The translations under genes and the position numbers were made by a program. The notes under the pieces are model-generated. The model was not told where the DNA came from and ran no database searches. It saw only the letters and a list, made by a program, of their open reading frames with translations. Shown here piece after piece: positions 1-5,979 of a DNA stretch of 6,329 nt. The DNA comes from Bacillota bacterium. Lineage in GTDB: Bacteria; Bacillota; Dethiobacteria; SKNC01. The first letter of the stretch is position 1. Each line of letters starts with the position of its first letter. The DNA lies in assembly GCA_007120745.1 (NCBI GenBank), contig SKNC01000067.1, positions 1-6,329 of the forward strand, read 5' to 3'.

Positions 1-7
1 GAAAGGG

Positions 8-32
8 GAGAGTATCTGAAACAGATACTCTC
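8..32 (+). terminator. Hairpin, candidate terminator for an upstream plus-strand gene
   Basis: Perfect inverted repeat: an 11-bp stem (gagagtatctg / cagatactctc) closed by an AAA loop. On the plus strand it is followed by acttttat and then more AT-rich sequence, a modest terminator tail. On the minus strand it is followed by CCCTTTC, which is poor. It therefore best fits a terminator for a gene entering from the left edge, or a second terminator shared by convergent units. No such gene can be seen in the window. Confidence 0.45.
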
Positions 33-164
33 ACTTTTATCATAATATATTTTTAAAGACAGTAACTAAATTCGATATGAAATATTAGAATCCTGCTTTT
101 TCTTTAAAAATTTTTAAGATATTTATGTATGGTAAACCATATTAAACAAGAGTCCTATTTATAG

Positions 165-192
165 CTCTGCAGGGCGCTTGCGCCCTGCAGAG
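165..192 (-). terminator. Hairpin after acsE, probable operon end
   Basis: Perfect 12-bp GC-rich stem (ctctgcagggcg / cgccctgcagag) with a 4-nt loop, starting 23 bp past the acsE stop codon. Its position suits transcription termination of the acs operon. The tail on the minus strand (CTATAAATAGGACT) lacks a clean T-run. The plus-strand side is T-rich (tatattttatagattttt). It may therefore be bidirectional, act mainly for plus-strand transcription, or protect the 3' end of the acs mRNA. The hairpin itself is certain; the function is inferred. Confidence 0.55.
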
Positions 193-215
193 TATATTTT
201 ATAGATTTTTAGTTT

Positions 216-1007
216 TTACCACCTGTTCTTATACACTTCTACGAAGGAATCGCAGTAGATGTCCAGGTTCATAATCAGACGGGCACAGGCGATGGCTTCC
301 ATCAGCTCATCGTCACAGGCATCGCCCACAGCAGTGTCCAGGCCGGCTGCAATAAGCATCACAGCACAGATCCTGTTGATAAGCTCCCGCTTCTTGGTTC
401 CCTGAGAAATATTGCTCAGTCCAATGGTGGTCTTGGGAGCAGGGTCCGACAGAGTTTTTATCTGGCGGAGAGTTTCTAAAACCTCAGGACCATGGTCCTG
501 CCCTACGTTTACAGGCAGCAGCAGAGGGTCAATGTAGAGGTCTTCCATGGAAATCCCGTACCCGTCGGCACAGGCACACAGTTCCATGGCCAGGGCTACC
601 CGGCTTTCAGCATCCTTGGGGATCCCCTTTTCATTCATGGCCAGTCCGATAACACCGGCATTGTATTTCTGAGCCATTTCAAATACTCTTTCCATCTTGG
701 GCCACTCTGCAGGCACTGAGTTAATCAGAGCAGGCTGCTTGCAAATTTCCAGGCCGGCTTCGATGGCATCATAGTTGGTAGAGTCCAGAGCCAGGGGAAC
801 GTCACTAACTTCCTGGGTCACTTCCACCAGCCATTTCATGTGCTTTACCGGGTCGTCAGAAGCGGGTCCGGTGTTAATGTCCAACCAACCGGCACCATTC
901 TTTTCCTGTTTCTTGGCCCACTCCTGCACCGCAGTGGGGTCCCCAGTATTAATTGCATTGGCTATATCCCGAAACATACCATTAATACGCTCGCCAATAA
1001 TTAACAT
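216..1007 (-). CDS. acsE: Methyltetrahydrofolate:corrinoid iron-sulfur protein methyltransferase
   Basis: Cytoplasmic enzyme of the methyl branch of the Wood-Ljungdahl pathway. It transfers the N5-methyl group of methyl-tetrahydrofolate to Co(I) of the corrinoid iron-sulfur protein AcsCD. The 263-residue product is a single pterin-binding TIM barrel of the usual length (about 262). It begins MLIIGERINGMF, as the Moorella enzyme does. Residues known from that enzyme fall at identical numbers: D75 (LALDSTN), N96 (INS), D160 (YIDP) and N199 (GLSN), the last being the asparagine that contacts N5 of the pterin. The start ATG has a textbook AGGAGG seven bases upstream (1015-1020). It lies 38 bp after acsD and is the last gene of the operon, followed by a hairpin. 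Homocysteine methyltransferase (MetH) pterin domains are related, but the length, residues and context make AcsE clear. Confidence 0.97.
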   Translation of the reverse strand: MLIIGERINGMFRDIANAINTGDPTAVQEWAKKQEKNGAGWLDINTGPASDDPVKHMKWLVEVTQEVSDVPLALDSTNYDAIEAGLEICKQPALINSVPAEWPKMERVFEMAQKYNAGVIGLAMNEKGIPKDAESRVALAMELCACADGYGISMEDLYIDPLLLPVNVGQDHGPEVLETLRQIKTLSDPAPKTTIGLSNISQGTKKRELINRICAVMLIAAGLDTAVGDACDDELMEAIACARLIMNLDIYCDSFVEVYKNRW

Positions 1008-1045
1008 TCACATACCTCCTTATTTAAGATGCTTATTCCTATAAT

Positions 1046-2020
1046 TTAATAGGAAGAGGGAACCATTAAATCAGCAATGTTCTTCTTGATCAGTTCCACA
1101 GTCTTGGGATGACGCAGTACAGCGATGGCCAATCCTGCAGAAATCAGAGAGGCAGCAGTAGTTGCTTCCCACATGATCCCTCTGGCTTCCTGCTCACCCC
1201 AGTTGGGGAAGTCATCTTGAGAAGCATTGGCTTCCTTGGCTCTCCATGCTTCAAAACCTACGTTTCCAATCATGGGGTTGGCCATAGCCTTGTCCCCGGT
1301 CAGCGCGCCGAAACGGGCCCGCTGCATGATGGAATATCCATATTCAATTCCGTAACCCAGTGCAGCGATGGTCGGATCCATCACGATTCTGGAGGTATCG
1401 AAGTTCATTTCTCCAATCAGAATGTTCAGCTGCTTGGCGATATTGATGTCAATGGGAGACTGGGCAATGATGGCATGCTTATAACCCAGAGCCGCAGCGG
1501 TCAGAGTCTTATAATTCTCCTGCTCGGCAACACCTAAAAGCAGGTTTTCGCCTTCACCGGCTTCGGCAATGGCGGGGAAAATGGCATTGTCTTTCTCAAA
1601 CTTGCCGCAGCCCAGAACAATCAGGGGGACTCCAACGGCACCCAGAACTGCCTTTAATGCAGCAACACAGTCCTCAGGAGACTTGTCACCAAAGTCGGGG
1701 TCTGCACCCTTTAACCTCAGGCAGATCACTTCTGCGCCGTACTCCTCCACGCATTTCTTGGCCCAGGCAGCAGGATCATTGTAAACATCTCCATAGTACT
1801 GGTCAAAACATTTATTCCACTCCGGGGGAGCAATATCCCATACTTCCAGAGCAACTACCGGCTTGTTGGGAAGTTCTCCTTCAAAGTGCAGGAAGGGAAG
1901 CGCCTGTTCCCCACCGATGGTTACGGTAGAAGTCCTGGTACCGCCCTGGTCAGCGGTGGCTCCCAGAGTAACTTCTGCGATTTTATTTCTGTATTTCTCC
2001 TTTAACGGTGTAAAAGCCAT
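1046..2020 (-). CDS. acsD: Corrinoid iron-sulfur protein, small subunit
   Basis: Small (beta) subunit of CoFeSP, the heterodimer that carries a methyl group on cobalamin between AcsE and the A-cluster of acetyl-CoA synthase. The 324-residue length is typical. The fold in this family is a TIM barrel that carries no cofactor of its own and packs against the large subunit, helping to enclose the corrinoid. Family-typical stretches are GGTRTSTVTIGGEQALPF at about 26-43, VALEVWDIAPPEW at about 56-68 and MDPTIAALGYGIEYGYS at about 214-230. No cysteine cluster is present, as expected. The ATG is preceded by AAAGGAGA at suitable spacing (about 2027-2034). It follows acsC after 67 bp and precedes acsE by 38 bp, so co-transcription is likely. 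Archaeal homologues are called CdhD, but the neighbouring bacterial genes favour the name AcsD. Confidence 0.96.
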   Translation of the reverse strand: MAFTPLKEKYRNKIAEVTLGATADQGGTRTSTVTIGGEQALPFLHFEGELPNKPVVALEVWDIAPPEWNKCFDQYYGDVYNDPAAWAKKCVEEYGAEVICLRLKGADPDFGDKSPEDCVAALKAVLGAVGVPLIVLGCGKFEKDNAIFPAIAEAGEGENLLLGVAEQENYKTLTAAALGYKHAIIAQSPIDINIAKQLNILIGEMNFDTSRIVMDPTIAALGYGIEYGYSIMQRARFGALTGDKAMANPMIGNVGFEAWRAKEANASQDDFPNWGEQEARGIMWEATTAASLISAGLAIAVLRHPKTVELIKKNIADLMVPSSY

Positions 2021-2052
2021 TATAACTCTCCTTTCTGAAATCTTAATATAAA

Positions 2053-2064
2053 GCCTTCTCAGGC
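2053..2064 (-). other. Small GAGA-loop hairpin between acsC and acsD
   Basis: On the minus strand GCCT-GAGA-AGGC forms a 4-bp stem with a GNRA tetraloop, followed by TTTATATTAAG. It lies in the 67-bp acsC-acsD spacer. The stem is too short for a confident terminator. It could be a weak attenuator, an mRNA processing or stability element, or chance. Confidence 0.2.
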
Positions 2065-2087
2065 GTTATGGTTACAGTTTTTGTTCT

Positions 2088-3410
2088 TTAGAAATTCTCC
2101 CGGACAAACTTGGGTATGCCGGAGGCTTCCCTGGGACCTACCAGAGCCTTCCATCCGGAAGCATCTTCCAGTTTACCACTGATTACTGCTACTCCACCGG
2201 GAATTACAATGTTTCTATGATTTACTTTATCCTCTAAGCCTGTTTCCTTAATGGCCGCAGCAATGGTTTCACCAGTAAATTTGCCCGCGGCAAATCCGGT
2301 GAGAACAGAGATACCATCGGTATCTACGGCAAGAATGTAAGAAGGCTTTTTGCTGGCTTCCACTTCACCCTCAACAATGTAGTAAGTCAGTGAGAAGTTT
2401 GTGGTTGTGTAAACCGGGGAATCCGGAGTTACATCGCCCACTTCTTTCAGTCCAGGCTCAACAGCGATGGGCTTCTGAGGATCGGTGTACAGGTTCTGCC
2501 TCCAGGATAGCAGGGGCAGCAGAAGAGCATCGTCGTCGGCTCTCAGTGCAATCAAAGCGGCGTAGTTGGACATGTAGGATACGGCCTCTACGACCTGGTC
2601 CATGTCACCTTCAGAAGTGACTACAGCCATGGCGGGGAATCCAAATCCTTTTGTCCTCTTCAGCGCGTTGCGGCGAATCTGTGTCAAGTCGGCAACGGTT
2701 TGTGAAGGCTGGCGGGAACCACTGTCCAGCACTAAATCTTTAGCACCGGCAGCAGCAGCCTTTTGTGCCAGTTCAACGGTTTCCGCTATGTCGGCTCCTT
2801 TAACTGCCAGGGGGCAGCCTTTGGAGGTGGCCAGCTCGACCATTTTATCAAAATTGGCAGCGGTAGCAGAGCAAATCAGAGGCTTGCGGTCTGCAGCGGC
2901 ATCTAGCGCAGCAGCCATGGCGTCGGCATCCTCAGAGCACAGTACCAGGATACGGTCTGTCTTGCCCATGGCAGCCTCTACGGCAGCCTTAAATTTGCCG
3001 GCATCCCCGGAAGCATTAACAATTGCCAGTGCGTCGGTATAGAAAGTTAATCCTACCCTTTCATATACCTTTTTGTCGAAGGCCTCCGCCTTGGCGGCGA
3101 CATCTTCAGTATCATCCACCATAACTGCAACCACAGTCTCATTAAAGAATCTCTTGTCATGACGGAAGAGTTCAGTCTCGTCTCCCATGGCCCGTGTGAA
3201 TTCACCGGCACCCAGAGTAACTTTTCTGATGGGAGGTGCAGCAGCAGCATCCAGCTGCTCTTTGGCTTCATCAGAAACATAAGGACATTGATCTAAGGAA
3301 GCCTTTGCGTTAGCCAGAGCCATCGCGAAAGCCATGCAGGTAGGAACACCACATTCTCCGCAGTTGGTCTTTGGCAGAAGTTTAAAAATTTGTAGACCTG
3401 TTAAACCCAT
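2088..3410 (-). CDS. acsC: Corrinoid iron-sulfur protein, large subunit
   Basis: Large (gamma) subunit of CoFeSP. It binds the cobamide that accepts the methyl group from AcsE and passes it to AcsB, plus the [4Fe-4S] cluster used to reactivate oxidised cobalt. The 440 residues show three parts. The first is an N-terminal cluster domain with C17-X2-C20-X4-C25-X16-C42, the full ligand set. The second is a TIM barrel from roughly 90 to 320. The third is a C-terminal cobalamin-binding Rossmann-like domain from about 325, with TTTNFSLTYY near 335-344, IPGGVAVISGKLE near 403-415 and the conserved end GPREASGIPKFV. The ATG follows AAAGGAG (3419-3425) with an 8-base spacer. It is separated from acsB by an unusual structured 313-bp interval and is followed by acsD after 67 bp. 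The archaeal equivalent is CdhE. Confidence 0.97.
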   Translation of the reverse strand: MGLTGLQIFKLLPKTNCGECGVPTCMAFAMALANAKASLDQCPYVSDEAKEQLDAAAAPPIRKVTLGAGEFTRAMGDETELFRHDKRFFNETVVAVMVDDTEDVAAKAEAFDKKVYERVGLTFYTDALAIVNASGDAGKFKAAVEAAMGKTDRILVLCSEDADAMAAALDAAADRKPLICSATAANFDKMVELATSKGCPLAVKGADIAETVELAQKAAAAGAKDLVLDSGSRQPSQTVADLTQIRRNALKRTKGFGFPAMAVVTSEGDMDQVVEAVSYMSNYAALIALRADDDALLLPLLSWRQNLYTDPQKPIAVEPGLKEVGDVTPDSPVYTTTNFSLTYYIVEGEVEASKKPSYILAVDTDGISVLTGFAAGKFTGETIAAAIKETGLEDKVNHRNIVIPGGVAVISGKLEDASGWKALVGPREASGIPKFVRENF

Positions 3411-3430
3411 AATTCAGACTCCTTTCTTAT

Positions 3431-3461
3431 GGTAGTTAGTTAGTATTTTTATACTATTACC
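3431..3461 (-). promoter_or_regulatory. Imperfect hairpin next to the acsC ribosome binding site
   Basis: On the minus strand GGTA-A-TAGTAT pairs with ATACTA-(ACTAAC)-TACC across an AAAA loop. This gives about 10 bp with an asymmetric internal loop. The element ends five bases before the acsC AAAGGAG and includes three tandem ACTA units. It could modulate ribosome access or RNA stability; its function is unproven. Confidence 0.3.
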
Positions 3462-3634
3462 ATCTTCGTTACAGTATTGAAACTGCCTCCTTTACGGGAG
3501 GCTTTTGACAACCGCAAAAAACTTACGTCAGCCGGTTTAATTGCTGCGGTAATTATGCCATCGGTCGTTTCGAACCGAACCGGCTGAGGGAACCAGCCGT
3601 TCTCCCAACGGGTAAACACCCGAAAAACAAGCAA
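3449..3634 (-). CDS. Dubious 61-codon reading frame in the acsB-acsC gap
   Basis: An open frame starting at a TTG and ending just before acsC could encode a 61-residue basic peptide ending KGGSFNTVTKMVIV. I do not recognise a domain, signal peptide or membrane helix. No good ribosome binding site precedes the TTG; upstream is CTGAAAAAAATT. Almost the entire frame is taken up by RNA-like hairpins. The opposite strand of the same stretch is also open for more than 40 codons (about 3450-3587), so the open frame is weak evidence for coding. I think it more likely that this is noncoding structured or repeated DNA than a gene. It is listed so that the stretch is not left undescribed. Confidence 0.15.
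   Translation of the reverse strand: MLVFRVFTRWENGWFPQPVRFETTDGIITAAIKPADVSFLRLSKASRKGGSFNTVTKMVIV
3485..3502 (-). other. GCCTCC/GGAGGC hairpin in the acsC leader
   Basis: Perfect 6-bp GC-rich stem with a 6-nt loop. On the minus strand the 3' arm contains AAAGGAGG, a perfect Shine-Dalgarno-like sequence, but no start codon lies at the right distance. The tail on that strand is AGTTTCAAT, a poor terminator. On the plus strand the stem is followed by TTTT. It is probably part of the larger leader fold. Confidence 0.35.
3516..3599 (-). promoter_or_regulatory. Candidate attenuator: two mutually exclusive stems upstream of acsC
   Basis: On the minus strand CGGCTG (3594-3599) can pair with CAGCCG (3581-3586) to form a local hairpin. 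The same CAGCCG lies inside TCAGCCGGTT (3578-3587), which pairs perfectly over 10 bp with AACCGGCTGA (3528-3537). That longer stem encloses a further hairpin (3562-3577). Six bases after it comes a run of six T (3516-3521). The two pairings cannot coexist, a layout typical of transcription attenuators or riboswitch expression platforms. The gap between stem and T-run makes the terminator imperfect. The ligand or sensor, if any, is unknown. The pairings are seen directly; regulation is inference. Confidence 0.35.
3609..3622 (-). other. CGGGT/ACCCG hairpin at the start of the acsC leader
   Basis: Perfect 5-bp stem with a GTTT loop on the minus strand. It lies nine bases before the switching stems of the leader. 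On its own it is weak; it is notable only as part of the run of hairpins in this interval. Confidence 0.3.
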
Positions 3635-3673
3635 AATTTTTTTCAGGAGAAAGAACCGCCCCCTTTATGATTG

Positions 3674-3705
3674 GATACCTGTCCCCTGTACAGGGGACAG
3701 GTATC
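3674..3705. repeat. Perfect 32-bp palindrome just after acsB
   Basis: The half-site gatacctgtcccctgt is followed directly by its exact reverse complement, with no central spacer. It begins 18 bp past the acsB stop codon. In RNA it could form a stem of up to 14 bp with a 4-nt loop. On the plus strand it is followed by aatttttattt, but acsB is transcribed the other way, where the tail is CAATCATAAAGG. It is therefore not a normal intrinsic terminator for acsB. Its GC-rich core and exact symmetry resemble the small dispersed palindromes (REP/MITE-like) of many bacterial genomes. It might also stabilise the 3' end of the acsB message or bind a dimeric protein. Confidence 0.7.
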
Positions 3706-3723
3706 AATTTTTATTTAGCTTTC

Positions 3724-5931
3724 TTACATCATGAATTCCATGGTTAAAGCAGGATGTCCTTTTTCCTCTAAGAAGGAAAGGATTTCCTCTGCACTGGTAC
3801 CCACGGTCTCGTCAGCAATCTTATCCACAAAGTCTGCTCCCAAACCGGCTTTCTCAGCGGCTTTTACCAGGTCATCACCCAGCTGTTCCTTCACAGACTT
3901 GGGCATCCAGACCAGTCTGGCCAGTCCGCCTTCTGCTTTGAGGAATTTATCGCTGAGGATATACTGCTTGGAATGGCCCATGAATCCGGGGGTCTGCATA
4001 CCGCCGCCCACAGAACCGGCCAGGGTAGAGAAGTTCATACCACAGGGAGTGTCTCCACCGTGCTCCCGGGTAGTAACCATAACTCCGTTGGCTTCGGGAA
4101 CGATAGCAGAAATAGCTTCGAAGCAGCCGCAGGAGGTCATGGGATACTCCATTATGGAGTAGAGGTTCAGAACTTCAGTCTTACGCTGAGAGTTCTCATA
4201 TACATATTCGTTTACAGATGCCCACTGACCCTTATCAGCATCAACGGGATCCTCACTGACATCGATGGGACGGCAGGGGCCGTTGGGGTCAATCTCGTAG
4301 GCTGCCCGTCCATCCAGCCAGCTTACTGCACCACAGAGACCGGTCCGGTCAGGAGTTACTACGCAGACCTGAGCCGGTGCAAAGGACTGGCAGAGGATAC
4401 AGGAATAGAAGGTATCCACAGATTCATCGCTAAGTTCAGCCAACCGCTGATCCCTGGTTGCATAAACTTCCTTGGCCTGGACCATGAGTTCATCCACTTT
4501 AGCAGCGTCGGTATAGAGGCCAACTTCTACCCGGTCCACAATGGCGGGGAATTCATTCTTCATTTTGGCCAGGATGATTTCACCGAAGTGCTGCATGCGG
4601 AAGCCCTTCTCAAAGGCTTCTTTACTTACCCGGATCCAGTTGATGTCCCTCTGCCCCATGTGGAACAGACCTTCACCAAAGTTGATGAAGTCATGGATAC
4701 GGCGCTCCAGAACTCCTTCAAAGTCATCCTGCATTTTCTTACCGTATACCTTAACCCAGATTCCGATGGGCAGCATTCCGCCCTCTTCCATCTCATCCAG
4801 GTCAGGGCCTTCCACAGTAATCTTTCCATCTTCAATGTCATCGGCTTCTACGGAGCGGACAATCTCAAAGCCGGCGATCTTGGGTCCACCCAATTCCGCG
4901 TGCATATCGGCTCTCTTGATGGTCTCACCCTCGAAGGAGGGGCCGATGGCGATGGGAACGGGGATATCAAGAATCTTAATCTTAATGCCCCGAAGCTCCA
5001 TGGCGTAGGAAACCAGGGTTTCGTAATCGGTATGGGACTCATACCAGCCGGGAACCTGATGGTCTTCGGGCAGCTCGGTGTCACAGATAACCGGGAAGCC
5101 CAGGAAGATAGCGGCAAAGTGTGCGGCTACCTGAACATCATCAATTTCTCCCAGGTGCAGTACAAATGCCATGATGCGGCGGCGCTGGTAATCCCTGTGG
5201 TGATCCCGTAAGCCCGGCTCAATGCCCGCAAAGGCAATACCAGCGCGGAGAGCGTAGTTAACCACGTGGATAACCTGGGTGAAGTTCCCCAGCGGGAACT
5301 GGAAGAAGTCTTTACCCACTTTAACTTTGGCTTCAAAGACCTGCTCACATACTTCGTTGCAGAAGAAGCACATCATACCTTTACCCATCAGTTCTCTAAC
5401 AATATTGCCGGCATCCTCGGAGGACCTGGCCTTACCCACGAGAACAGCTTCACCGGGGATTGTCCAGTCCACCATCAAAATTCCGTATTTCCTCATGATG
5501 GGGTCTTCAATGAAACCTGTATATGGATCAACGTGCTGATGACCATATCTCAGGTAGTTAACGGTTTCAATAATTTCCGCGGCATAGGCGGTGGACTCAC
5601 CGGCCAGCCGGGCCATGTTGAAGCTTACATCATTTTCATTAATCTGCGCACGCATCCGGTTCAGGATGGGAACCAGCTGTCCCAATTCGGTGATTTCCTC
5701 ACCACTGAGGGACCGTATTACCGGCAGATAGTAAGCAGTGTCGGGATAACCCACTTTAGCCTCGGGGCCAAACTCAGCCAGGGCTTTGCTCAGCAGAATT
5801 TCAGCATAGCTACAGGCAATAATTCCCCCATTGATAGCCCGCTGGAACAGGGTTGTTGGTGGGTTGTCCTTTATCGCCTCTTCTGCATCGTTATAAATCT
5901 GTTCAAAATTAAGCTCTTCAGACACTTTCAT
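3724..5931 (-). CDS. acsB: Acetyl-CoA synthase subunit of CODH/ACS
   Basis: Cytoplasmic enzyme that condenses CO from the CODH subunit, the methyl group from CoFeSP and CoA into acetyl-CoA. The 735-residue product matches the bacterial family length (Moorella 729). It keeps the N-terminal CODH-contacting domain (GYPDTAYYLPVI near 61-72) that archaeal CdhC lacks. The A-cluster ligands are complete: C511-X2-C514-X8-C523-X9-C533 in SCILCQSFAP...LCG, plus C601-G-C603 in TSCGCFEAI. C511, C523, C533 and the bridging C514 should hold the [4Fe-4S] cluster and proximal nickel; C601 and C603 the distal nickel. F517 matches the phenylalanine near the proximal nickel in Moorella. The end EEKGHPALTM is typical. 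The gene follows the CODH gene by 48 bp. The start is uncertain: AAGGAGG lies only one base before the ATG but seven before an in-frame GTG at 5925, which would give 733 residues. Confidence 0.98.
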   Translation of the reverse strand: MKVSEELNFEQIYNDAEEAIKDNPPTTLFQRAINGGIIACSYAEILLSKALAEFGPEAKVGYPDTAYYLPVIRSLSGEEITELGQLVPILNRMRAQINENDVSFNMARLAGESTAYAAEIIETVNYLRYGHQHVDPYTGFIEDPIMRKYGILMVDWTIPGEAVLVGKARSSEDAGNIVRELMGKGMMCFFCNEVCEQVFEAKVKVGKDFFQFPLGNFTQVIHVVNYALRAGIAFAGIEPGLRDHHRDYQRRRIMAFVLHLGEIDDVQVAAHFAAIFLGFPVICDTELPEDHQVPGWYESHTDYETLVSYAMELRGIKIKILDIPVPIAIGPSFEGETIKRADMHAELGGPKIAGFEIVRSVEADDIEDGKITVEGPDLDEMEEGGMLPIGIWVKVYGKKMQDDFEGVLERRIHDFINFGEGLFHMGQRDINWIRVSKEAFEKGFRMQHFGEIILAKMKNEFPAIVDRVEVGLYTDAAKVDELMVQAKEVYATRDQRLAELSDESVDTFYSCILCQSFAPAQVCVVTPDRTGLCGAVSWLDGRAAYEIDPNGPCRPIDVSEDPVDADKGQWASVNEYVYENSQRKTEVLNLYSIMEYPMTSCGCFEAISAIVPEANGVMVTTREHGGDTPCGMNFSTLAGSVGGGMQTPGFMGHSKQYILSDKFLKAEGGLARLVWMPKSVKEQLGDDLVKAAEKAGLGADFVDKIADETVGTSAEEILSFLEEKGHPALTMEFMM

Positions 5932-5932
5932 T

Positions 5933-5939
5933 CCTCCTT
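5933..5939 (-). promoter_or_regulatory. Shine-Dalgarno sequence that questions the acsB start
   Basis: On the minus strand AAGGAGG is followed by A, then ATG AAA GTG. The spacer to the ATG (5929-5931) is one base, too short for normal initiation. The spacer to the in-frame GTG at codon 3 (5923-5925) is seven bases, the optimum. The other genes here have spacers of about 6-8 bases, so the GTG is the more likely start. Confidence 0.6.
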
Positions 5940-5979
5940 TTATTTACATAATTAAGCATACATCACTGTATGAAACAGA

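Larger units (their letters stand above)
1..215. other. AT-rich noncoding region downstream of acsE
   Basis: I see no convincing coding sequence here. The stretch lies beyond the stop codon of the last gene of the minus-strand operon. It holds two strong hairpins (8-32 and 165-192), listed separately, and a 14-bp AT-only palindrome at 104-117. The middle part is very AT-rich, unlike the genes to the right. Two hairpins with T-rich sequence on their plus-strand side suggest a convergent gene to the left of the window, but that is inference. Confidence 0.6.
3411..3723. other. Structured 313-bp interval between acsB and acsC
   Basis: This is by far the longest gap between genes in the operon; the others are 38, 48 and 67 bp. 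Read on the minus strand it contains, in order, a perfect 32-bp palindrome (3674-3705) and hairpins at 3609-3622 and 3581-3599. A long-range 10-bp stem (3528-3537 with 3578-3587) follows, enclosing a hairpin at 3562-3577. The last elements are hairpins at 3485-3502 and 3431-3461, then the acsC ribosome binding site. No known riboswitch class was recognised; in particular no B12 box is visible. A 61-codon reading frame overlaps it and is listed separately. It may be a cis-acting leader of acsC, an inserted dispersed repeat, or both. Confidence 0.6.

Noticed and set aside
104..117. AT-only 14-bp palindrome ttaaaaatttttaa
   Set aside because: Low complexity; expected by chance in such AT-rich sequence, with no link to a gene.
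128..141. Short inverted repeat tatggt/accata
   Set aside because: The loop would be two bases and the stem six; in AT-rich DNA this is close to chance.
1109..1537. Plus-strand open frame opposite acsD
   Set aside because: Antisense shadow of a well-identified gene; no ribosome binding site or domain.
2602..3042. Ala/Ser-rich plus-strand open frame opposite acsC
   Set aside because: The composition is what reversed Ala-rich acsC codons give; no domain seen.
3448..3453. Minus-strand TATAAA as a -10 box for an acsC promoter
   Set aside because: No acceptable -35 element lies 16-18 bp upstream, and the TATAAA is part of an AT-rich hairpin.
3411..3660. Cobalamin riboswitch upstream of the corrinoid protein gene acsC
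   Set aside because: It would make biological sense, but I find no B12-box-like or other conserved cobalamin aptamer core in this stretch.
3973..5211. A 412-codon open frame on the plus strand, antisense to acsB
   Set aside because: acsB on the other strand is unambiguous, with full A-cluster ligands. The plus-strand frame has no recognisable domain and is a by-product of acsB codon use.
5266..5955. A 229-codon plus-strand open frame opposite the acsB 5' half
   Set aside because: It lies almost entirely antisense to a conserved gene, has no family resemblance and runs across the acsB start region.
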